From contig USLV01000080.1 in assembly GCA_900555705.1 (NCBI GenBank), positions 1 through 6,604 of the forward strand: a stretch of DNA of 6,604 nucleotides. The letters are read 5' to 3'. Below are positions 1-5,200 of the stretch, one piece after another; the stretch's first letter is position 1, and every line of letters starts with the position of its first letter. The position numbers and the translations under genes are program-made. Source of the DNA: an uncultured Oscillospiraceae bacterium (GTDB lineage: Bacteria > Bacillota > Clostridia > Oscillospirales > Acutalibacteraceae). Under the pieces are notes generated by a model, which was not told the origin of the DNA, searched no databases, and was given only the letters and a program-made list of their open reading frames with translations.

Positions 1-50
1 TACGAGATGTAGAGAGGTCTCGTGGGCTCGGAGATGTGTATAAGAGACAG
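1..50 (+). other. Illumina Nextera adapter (P7 end, i7 index, Tn5 mosaic end), not genomic
   Basis: Bases 1-8 (TACGAGAT) are the end of the P7 flow-cell primer. Bases 9-16 (GTAGAGAG) match the Nextera i7 index known as N707 as it reads in the adapter. Bases 17-50 are the Nextera read-2 adapter, finishing with the 19-bp Tn5 mosaic end AGATGTGTATAAGAGACAG at 32-50. This is untrimmed library sequence at a contig end, not a resident transposon. Any ORF crossing base 50 is artificial on that side. Confidence 0.98.
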
Positions 51-408
51 TAACTGTGGCGGCCGAGCCGGTCACGCCGTCAAACTGCACCGCCTTGACC
101 GTGTCGTTCAGCGAACCGAGCGAAATATAGCCAATCGCATAAGGGTTGCCTGTAACGTTGCTCATCACCGCCTGTGTCGAATTGAGAGTGACGGCCTCTT
201 TGGTCGTATTGTCCACCTTACTTCCGTCCGCATCCTTGTTCAGCACACCGGTCAGCTCGATGAAGGCATCCCGGGTGCCGGAGCCGCCCTCGCGCGTAAT
301 CACCGTGATATCCATCGTCTTGTCGAAACCGACGTTCGTTTTACCACAGCCGGCAAAGGTCAACAGCGTCAGCGCCGCCAGCGCAGCACTCAAAATTTTT
401 CTCCTCAT
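51..408 (-). CDS. pstS: Phosphate ABC transporter substrate-binding lipoprotein PstS (partial, 3' end missing)
   Basis: This is the N-terminal 119 residues of PstS, the extracytoplasmic lipoprotein that captures phosphate for the PstCAB importer. A lipoprotein signal ends in LTFAGC (Cys21, the lipidation site). The mature part starts with DITVITREGGSGTRDAFIEL, where the S-G-T-R segment is the classic phosphate-binding loop of the family, and continues with NSTQAVMSNV and NPYAIGYISLGSLND. The pattern resembles the clostridial PstS subtype. Two in-frame ATGs exist, at 414 and 408. The Shine-Dalgarno AAAGGAG lies 7 bases before the 408 ATG but only 1 base before the 414 ATG, so 408 is preferred. 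The frame stays open into the adapter, so the C-terminal half or more is absent because the contig ends, not because of mutation. PstC, PstA and PstB would be expected further left. The 3' limit at 51 is the adapter junction. Confidence 0.92.
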
Positions 409-439
409 AACCATTCTCCTTTCATCTTTTGACAGCTGA

Positions 440-495
440 ATAATACCGGGAATTTGTAAAGACTGCCTGTGACGATTTGTAAAACCTGCGTAAAA
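440..495 (-). promoter_or_regulatory. Putative Pho box (PhoP/PhoB-type direct repeats) and -10 element for pstS
   Basis: Read on the minus strand, 7-mers TTTTACG (495-489), TTTTACA (484-478) and GTCACAG (473-467) begin exactly 11 bp apart. A fourth unit, TCTTTACA (462-455), continues the series with its core shifted by about one base. PhoB/PhoP regulators bind tandem 7-bp repeats at an 11-bp period. A -10-like TATTAT (445-440) lies 9 bp beyond the last repeat, and no good -35 hexamer is present, as is usual where Pho boxes replace it. Transcription would start about 20 bases before the pstS Shine-Dalgarno. The repeat spacing is seen directly; the regulator is inferred from the gene it faces. 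Confidence 0.6.
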
Positions 496-590
496 CCGCG
501 TTGCTGGCACAGGACATGCTTTTTCTCTGTTTAAAAATCGCCGGACGGCAAATACTAAGAGAGACATCCCGATCAAAGGAAGTGGAGCCA

Positions 591-1749
591 ATGAAAGGAC
601 TTCTCCGCTGTCTGGTATTCACCCTGCTGCTGACCGGCATCACCTGCTCAGCGGCGGAGACCAGCTATCGCCCGGAAATCATCTCACCATCCCGCGTGAC
701 AATCGAGGGACGTGCCGCCTATGGTTATGACGACAATCGCCAAATGCCGCAGCAGGCGGACGGCGGGGAACCGCCCGCCTATATCCGGCACGGCAGCTAT
801 CTCACAGACGACACCCTGACCGATACCGATGCCATGCTGCGACAGAAGGTCGCGGCGCTGCTGCTGGCGGGTGCACCCGCAGACCGCTCGCATTTGCTGG
901 AGAAGCACCGTCTCGCAGAGGCGGTCGAAGAGCTCCTGGTGATTGATCCGACTTTTGAGGAGCCGCCGACACTGGAGGCGGTTGCTCACAGCGTAACCCA
1001 ACACGCTCTGTGGGGACTGCTGGATCCCGGAAAGACGTTCGGAACACGATGAAGCTGTCCGCCGCTATGGCGACGCGTTCTGGGCGTACTATCAGGAGCT
1101 CGGTCAAATTGCGGAAAAGGGGCAGCTGCCGTCGACGGCGTTGGCCATCCGAACAACCGACGGCAGCAAGCCAAAGTTCTATTGGGACGGCAGCGGTTAT
1201 TCCACTACACTGCTCTATGCCGCGAGCGAGACCGGCGGCGAGATCGAAGTCGCCGGATTGCCGGAAGGCATGCGGGTCGTGGACGAGGATGGAACATCAT
1301 TCGAAGGGGCTGTTCCTGTTGGCATCCCCTTTGCACTCCGCAGCGATCGGGAGCTGCATCAGTCGCTGCTGCTCCGTGTTCGCCATCGCTATGAGGAGGT
1401 ACAGATCTGGTTTTATCGGTGCCAGTCCGAGTCGGACGCCGCACGTTTTCAGGAACTTATCGCCATTGACCCGGCAGCACAGTCGGTGGTGGCCTTTCGG
1501 GAACTGACAGTCGCGCCGCCGGATACACCGCCTCCGACAACAGCCGCCTCTCCATCCACCTCTGTACCCGCGCCCATCATCACAAGTCCCCCCCAACCGT
1601 CCTTGCCGTCGGATACCGATACGGGAGAAGAGACCATCATTTGGCCACTGCTGCTTTTAGTGTTATCAACCGGAATAACCTCTTCGTATCTTGTGTATTT
1701 TGCCAAAAAAATTCATAATTCGAGAAAAAATAATGAAAATAGTTATTGA
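591..1749 (+). pseudogene. TQXA/thioester-domain surface protein, frame broken near 1011-1050
   Basis: A secreted, membrane-anchored surface protein whose coding sequence is split. The first frame runs from ATG 591 (AAAGGAAG about 8-10 bases upstream) to TGA 1050-1052. It has a signal peptide (hydrophobic residues 8-18, likely cut after CSAA) and a domain with VTQHALWGLL at residues 135-144, the TQ-x-A-x-W motif of TQXA domains. These domains form an internal Cys-Gln thioester that can bond covalently to host or other surfaces. The second frame, one base on, is open from 997 to TAA at about 1749. It supplies HDEAVRRYGDAFWAYYQEL, a probable rest of the domain, a Pro/Thr/Ser-rich stalk (reconstructed residues about 308-343), a membrane segment (about 349-370) and a basic tail. 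Removing one base joins them into about 385 residues. No LPXTG is seen, though DTDTGEE just before the membrane segment resembles a degenerate sorting signal. The usual thioester Cys is not evident. It could be a pseudogene, an assembly error or, less likely, a programmed frameshift. Confidence 0.72.
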
Positions 1750-1775
1750 CAAAAGGCGCTGTAAACGCGTATGAT
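1746..1775 (+). promoter_or_regulatory. Near-consensus sigma-A promoter overlapping the preceding stop codon
   Basis: A perfect -35 TTGACA (1746-1751) and a -10 TATGAT (1770-1775, one mismatch to TATAAT) are separated by 18 bp. Transcription would begin near 1781-1783. The -35 includes the last bases of the thioester-protein gene. This is the best promoter visible in the window, and it points into a stretch with no convincing coding sequence. Confidence 0.7.
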
Positions 1776-1781
1776 AGGAAA

Positions 1782-1949
1782 GCGGTTATTTTCCGTCGAC
1801 AGTCGATCCCGCGTCACGGCATACCCTGTATATCCCCCGGCCCATTGTCAGTGGTTCGGATTGATGGACACCCTTGTATCGTTAATAGCGCAGATATAGC
1901 TAAAAAATACGCCCCAGACATGCACAGCAACCTTGTGGCGTACCTTTTT
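1782..1949 (+). ncRNA. Candidate structured small RNA or long leader (family not recognised)
   Basis: This interval lies between the strong promoter at 1746-1775 and a terminator-like hairpin ending in T5 at 1945-1949. No convincing ORF was seen. Local helices can be drawn by eye. One pairs CCGT-GAC (1793-1800, one bulged C) with GTCACGG (1813-1819). Another pairs CCG and CCATT (1837-1846) with AGTGG and CGG (1850-1859) around a GUC loop, with a 2x2 internal loop. A third is the terminator stem. I compared it mentally with 6S RNA, SRP RNA, T-box, tRNA and common riboswitches and found no clear conserved core, although the length (about 168 nt) would suit 6S RNA. It could instead be part of a roughly 290-nt leader of the gene at 2076 that is attenuated at 1945. 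Confidence 0.4.
1908..1949 (+). terminator. Terminator-like hairpin with flanking A6/T5 tracts
   Basis: TACGCC (1908-1913) pairs with GGCGTA (1937-1942) around a 23-base loop that may fold further (CACA with TGTG). The stem is followed by CC and T5 on the plus strand. Its other flank is A6 (1902-1907), so the minus strand also reads stem then T6. The large loop makes it weaker than the hairpin at 2386-2430. Confidence 0.45.
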
Positions 1950-2023
1950 ATGGAGAGAAAAAGTGAGATTTAGCACGTTGTGATTAACGCATATGTGAGT
2001 CGACGAGATTTTCTAAATAAAAA

Positions 2024-2038
2024 GTCGTCCTGAACGAC
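2024..2038 (+). other. Short hairpin upstream of the DUF6514-like gene
   Basis: GTCGT (2024-2028) and ACGAC (2034-2038) can pair around CCTGA, flanked by A-rich sequence on both sides. The GTCGTC segment could alternatively pair with the CGACGACG run at about 2049-2056, closer to the ribosome site. It may be part of a leader, but it is short and may have no role. Confidence 0.25.
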
Positions 2039-2060
2039 AAAATGTTCACGACGACGATGG

Positions 2061-2067
2061 AAGGAGA
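2061..2067 (+). promoter_or_regulatory. Ribosome binding site that selects a TTG start
   Basis: AAGGAGA is a strong Shine-Dalgarno. The TTG at 2076 lies 9 bases after AAGGAG and is in the frame of the DUF6514-like protein. The ATG at 2057 precedes the site and is in a different frame, and the next in-frame ATG (2109) is too far away. Confidence 0.75.
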
Positions 2068-2075
2068 AACAGGGT

Positions 2076-2372
2076 TTGGAGACAGAGGATGGGGAGTATC
2101 TCTGCCGGATGACAGAGACGAAGCGAGAAGTGGACGGCAGAATCGTCACTGTTTACGGTATTGCGGTGCGGAACAGGTGTGGCCAACCGGACGAGACCGT
2201 GGTCGAGGATGTCTCCAGCGATCGTGGGTGGGTAGCGCGATTGCTGGCACTGATCGCTCGTCATCAGGTATCGCCGCTGCATCTTACGGATGTTGTTTAT
2301 GATTGTATCATCAACGAAAGCGAAGCCGACGTCCGAACGAATATAGGGCAGCAGCTTTCGGCGGTTGTCTGA
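2076..2372 (+). CDS. DUF6514-like small protein, TTG start
   Basis: A 98-residue soluble protein of unknown function with no signal peptide or membrane segment. The central pattern resembles DUF6514 proteins of Clostridia: a short strand region (TETKREVDGRIVTVYGIAVRN), then VVEDVSSDRGWVARLLALI, then a closing HQVSPLHLTDVVYDCI segment with the family's characteristic L-x-P-x-H-L-x-D-V. The assignment is from recalled family features, not a search. The N-terminal residues METEDGEYLCRMTETK and the last 20 or so residues extend slightly past the typical core. The gene stands alone, about 125 bases after the terminator-like hairpin of the candidate RNA and 13 bases before a strong bidirectional terminator. 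No clear promoter was seen between 1950 and 2060, so it may rely on read-through from the promoter at 1746-1775. Confidence 0.7.
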   Translation: METEDGEYLCRMTETKREVDGRIVTVYGIAVRNRCGQPDETVVEDVSSDRGWVARLLALIARHQVSPLHLTDVVYDCIINESEADVRTNIGQQLSAVV

Positions 2373-2385
2373 CAGTTTCCACGGT

Positions 2386-2430
2386 AAAAACCGGCCGATC
2401 GGGAGAACCTCCCGATCGGCCGGTTTTTTT
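2386..2430. terminator. Strong bidirectional rho-independent terminator
   Basis: A perfect 15-bp GC-rich stem (2391-2405 with 2409-2423) closes a 3-base loop AAC. It is flanked by A5 (2386-2390) and T7 (2424-2430), so it serves both strands. It lies between two convergent genes, 13 bases after the stop of the DUF6514-like gene and 2 bases after the stop of the leftward ABC gene. Confidence 0.95.
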
Positions 2431-2432
2431 AT

Positions 2433-4625
2433 TCAGGCTTCTTTTACTTTGTGCATCTCGAGCTGGGCCATGACCAGCCCATAATAAATTCCCTTTTTTC
2501 GGATCAACTCATTGTGCGTCCCAATCTCTGCAATCGTATGCTTGTCAATCACGACGATACGATCCGCGTTGCGCAGTGTCGAGAGCCGGTGGGCGATGGC
2601 GAAGGTGGTTCGTCCTTTGGTCAAACGGTCGAGCGCCTCCTGAATCTGGAACTCCGTCTCGGTATCCAGACTGCTGGTCGCCTCGTCGAGAATCAGCAGC
2701 TGCGGCGCATGCAGGATTGCACGCGCAATCGCGATCCGCTGCCGCTCGCCACCGGACAGCGTATAGCCGTGTTCGCCGACATAGGTATCGTAGCCATCGG
2801 GGAACTTGGTGATGAACTCATGGGCATTCGCCATCTTTGCGGCCTGGATGACCTCTTCGCGGGTCGCATCCTGCTTGGCATAGCGGATGTTGTCGTAGAT
2901 CGAACCGGTAAAGAGGAAGGTTTCCTGCAGCACAACACCGATCTGGCTGTGCAGGCTGTCCTTTGTGATATCCCGCAAATCGGTGCCGTCCATCAGGATG
3001 CGGCCGTCGTCTACGTCATACAGCCGCATGATGAGGTTGATGAGCGTCGATTTGCCGGCACCGGACGGGCCGACCAACCCGATCATCTCGCCCGGCTTCA
3101 CCTCGAAATTCACCTTTTCCAGCACCGGTTCATACGACTTATAGCCGAAACACATGTTGTCGAAGGTGACCGCGCCGCCGATGACATGGGGCTTCGCCTG
3201 CTCACGATCCGGCACCTCCGGCTCCTCGTCGAGGATATCGTAGATACGCTCGAGCGAGGTGGTGAGCTGCATAATCATGCGGGGCAGGCGGGTCAGCCAG
3301 CCGAGCGGGCCATACAGCATCGAGGCATAGGCGGAGAACTGCGTCAGCTCGCCGATCGTCATCGTCTCGTTCAACACGCTGAGGCCGCCGAAATAGAGCA
3401 CGAAGAAGGAACCGGTGGTCATCAGGAAGGTGACGAAGGGGTACAGCGTCGCCCAGAAAATCTCGTTGCGCCGCTGGATCTTCATCAAACGCTGGGTATA
3501 GCCCTGGAACCGCTCGGTCTCGCGCTTTTCCTGGCCGAAGGACTTGACAACCCGGATGCCGGAGATGACGTCCTGCAGCCGGTTGTTGACCCGGTCGTTG
3601 AAGCGCCACTGCTGACGCCAGAGCCGCATCTCATAGCGGTGGAATACCCGGATCAGCAGTGCCGCAGCCGGCATCAGCACAACCGTCAGCAGCGCAAGCT
3701 TCCAGTTCATGGTCATCATGATGATCACCGCGCCGATCATGATGAAAATCTGGGTGAACATCCCGGCGAAAACCTCTTCCATAAACTGGCGTACCTTGCC
3801 GGTGTCGTCCACGACGCGGTTCATCAGCTCGCCGGCCTGCCGCCCGTCGATGAAGGAGAGCGAGAGGGCGTTGATCTTGTTGAAAACGCGGGCACGCAGA
3901 TCCCGGCTGATCCGGGTGCCGAGCTTATTGCTCAGCTGTGTCCGCAGAATCGAGAGCGCCAGCGAGGTCATGGTCAGCGTGAACATTGCCGCGAAAAAGA
4001 GGCCGACCTGGGTCCAGGTGCCGCTGGCCGGGACGAGCACCTCGTCCACAAACTGCCGCTGTACAAACTGGATACCGATCGTGATGCCCGAGATGACGAG
4101 CATGAAGCTCGTGACCAGGATGAGCGGCAGCGCATAGCCCTTGCAGAGATCCCAGAAACGCCGGAAGCTCCGGCCGTGCCCGCTGCAATGCGGGCATTCA
4201 ATCGTGCCCGGCAGCACCTTGCCGCAGTTCGGGCAATAGCGCTCCTTTTCCAGGCTCTCGAGCTCACGGCTCTCCCCCCGGCAGAAGAGCGTCGCCCCGC
4301 GCGCCACATAGGACACGCGCACCATATGCCGCATGCTGAAGCGACAGAGCCACCGCTCCGTCTCCCCCGCCTTGACCGCGAGCAGCCCGCTCTGGAGCTG
4401 GGTGATGCAGAGGATTTCATCGCTGTCGGCCAGCGAGACGGTCTCCCGCAGCTCGCCGTCTCCCAGCACAAACAGCTGCCTGCGCGTGACGGCAATCCAG
4501 CCGTCCGCATAAAATTCGCCTTCCCGGTCGAGGTCATAGGGGACGCAGTAGCGTATCTTTTCCCCGTCGAGCAGCGGCGCGAGCACCGCTGCCTCCCTGT
4601 CCGGAAGCGTATAGCGTAGGTTCAT
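2433..4625 (-). CDS. ABC exporter half-transporter with N-terminal PH-like domain and zinc ribbon
   Basis: A 730-residue membrane ATPase of the ABCB/MsbA-like exporter type. Residues about 30-115 form a beta-rich region (YADGWIAVTRRQLFVLGDGEL) that looks like a bacterial PH-type domain. A four-cysteine zinc ribbon follows (Cys131, Cys134, Cys144, Cys147). Six membrane segments lie at roughly 165-187, 204-228, 285-305, 309-328, 390-412 and 423-445. The ATPase domain is complete: Walker A GPSGAGKS 519-526, Q-loop Gln567, signature LSGGERQ 623-629, Walker B with Asp647 and catalytic Glu648, D-loop SSLD 651-654, H-loop His679. The ATG at 4625 has GAGGG 6 bases upstream and lies 14 bases after the DUF1854 stop, so it is in the same operon. 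It probably pairs with the upstream ABC protein to form a heterodimer, since the two are different and co-transcribed. The extra N-terminal domains suggest contact with a partner such as the DUF1854 protein. Substrate unknown; export is expected from the fold. Confidence 0.93.
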   Translation of the reverse strand: MNLRYTLPDREAAVLAPLLDGEKIRYCVPYDLDREGEFYADGWIAVTRRQLFVLGDGELRETVSLADSDEILCITQLQSGLLAVKAGETERWLCRFSMRHMVRVSYVARGATLFCRGESRELESLEKERYCPNCGKVLPGTIECPHCSGHGRSFRRFWDLCKGYALPLILVTSFMLVISGITIGIQFVQRQFVDEVLVPASGTWTQVGLFFAAMFTLTMTSLALSILRTQLSNKLGTRISRDLRARVFNKINALSLSFIDGRQAGELMNRVVDDTGKVRQFMEEVFAGMFTQIFIMIGAVIIMMTMNWKLALLTVVLMPAAALLIRVFHRYEMRLWRQQWRFNDRVNNRLQDVISGIRVVKSFGQEKRETERFQGYTQRLMKIQRRNEIFWATLYPFVTFLMTTGSFFVLYFGGLSVLNETMTIGELTQFSAYASMLYGPLGWLTRLPRMIMQLTTSLERIYDILDEEPEVPDREQAKPHVIGGAVTFDNMCFGYKSYEPVLEKVNFEVKPGEMIGLVGPSGAGKSTLINLIMRLYDVDDGRILMDGTDLRDITKDSLHSQIGVVLQETFLFTGSIYDNIRYAKQDATREEVIQAAKMANAHEFITKFPDGYDTYVGEHGYTLSGGERQRIAIARAILHAPQLLILDEATSSLDTETEFQIQEALDRLTKGRTTFAIAHRLSTLRNADRIVVIDKHTIAEIGTHNELIRKKGIYYGLVMAQLEMHKVKEA

Positions 4626-4639
4626 ATCGATCCCTCACT

Positions 4640-5200
4640 TTATATGAACAGATCCAGCTTCTTGATCTCCTTCGGCGTCAGCCGATAGAGATCCGGGATC
4701 TCAAAGCGGTTGCCGTCCAGATCGTTCACCAGATAGCGATCCTTGCCGATGGAATAGACGCTGCCGCCGCCCATTCGGGTCGTGAAGCGACAGCGGCCAC
4801 GGTCGGTCGTGACCTCCCAGTAGGAGTAGCCATACTCCTCCTTGATCTCGTGCACTTTGAGGATGATCGGCGCAAAATAGCGCAGCCGCATCTGCTCCTC
4901 CAGCATCTCGCGGACATCCTTCGGCAGTGCCGTGATGTCGATCACGAGACCAATTTCCCTGCCGTCTCCGTCCGGCTCCCGGATCGAGATATAGTGATCC
5001 GGATCCGAGAAGGGGAAGCAGCGGTGGACAGCGACGCGGGCATAGTGCTGCCCCGCATAGTCCATGCTGACAAAGCCGCCCTCGGTTCGCTTGAAAACCG
5101 CGTTTTCCGCATCAATGCGCTTGATGGAGATGATCTCCTCAACCGCCTTTTTTTCCTGTTCGACAATATCCGGCTCGTTTGTCTTCTGTTCGATACTCAT
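4640..5200 (-). CDS. DUF1854-family protein, ABC exporter accessory
   Basis: A 186-residue cytoplasmic-looking protein with no signal or membrane segment. Residues 1-25 are charged and probably disordered. From about 25 on it matches the DUF1854 layout: an opening strand region (ENAVFKRTEGGFVSMDYAGQ), VHRCFPFSDPDHYISI, EIGLVIDITALP, a helix of acidic and basic residues, RYFAPIILKVHEIKEEYGYSYWEVTTDRG, and a C-terminal YLVNDLDGNRFEIPDLYRL. The family occurs next to ABC exporters, and in some proteobacteria with cyanophycin genes. Its biochemical role is unknown to me. The ATG (5200-5198) overlaps the TGA of the upstream ABC gene (5202-5200) by one base as TGATG, a sign of translational coupling, and the next ABC gene starts 14 bases after its stop. 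Sitting between the two half-transporters, it is probably a subunit or regulator of that transporter. The family call is by recalled motif pattern. Confidence 0.82.
   Translation of the reverse strand: MSIEQKTNEPDIVEQEKKAVEEIISIKRIDAENAVFKRTEGGFVSMDYAGQHYARVAVHRCFPFSDPDHYISIREPDGDGREIGLVIDITALPKDVREMLEEQMRLRYFAPIILKVHEIKEEYGYSYWEVTTDRGRCRFTTRMGGGSVYSIGKDRYLVNDLDGNRFEIPDLYRLTPKEIKKLDLFI

Noticed and set aside
32..50. Tn5 mosaic end as evidence of a resident transposon
   Set aside because: It is directly preceded by P7 and index sequence at the very contig end, which is library-preparation sequence.
22..432. Rightward 136-residue ORF at the window start
   Set aside because: It begins inside the Nextera adapter and lies opposite pstS, whose lipobox and phosphate-binding motifs are clear.
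496..560. Possible plus-strand promoter for the thioester-protein gene (TTGCTG at 501, TACTAA near 553)
   Set aside because: No -35/-10 pair with 16-18 bp spacing was found, so no promoter is annotated there.
422..643. 73-residue minus-strand ORF spanning the divergent intergenic region
   Set aside because: It overlaps the Pho-box region and the start of the surface-protein gene, with no family likeness or ribosome site.
1851..1867. GGTTCGGAT resembling a tRNA T-arm
   Set aside because: The loop has G where tRNAs need A58, and no acceptor stem, anticodon arm or CCA partner could be found around it.
1864..1899. 11-residue leader peptide MDTLVSLIAQI
   Set aside because: No good Shine-Dalgarno and no run of regulatory codons. 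Such short ORFs are common by chance.
1746..1973. 75-residue ORF in the middle intergenic region
   Set aside because: Its putative TTG start is the -35 hexamer itself, no ribosome site precedes it, and the composition matches no recognised family.
2451..4619. 722-residue plus-strand ORF opposite the ABC exporter gene
   Set aside because: It is an antisense shadow produced by GC-biased codon use. The composition is rich in H, E, R and D, no domain was recognised, and the opposite strand encodes a complete ABC protein.
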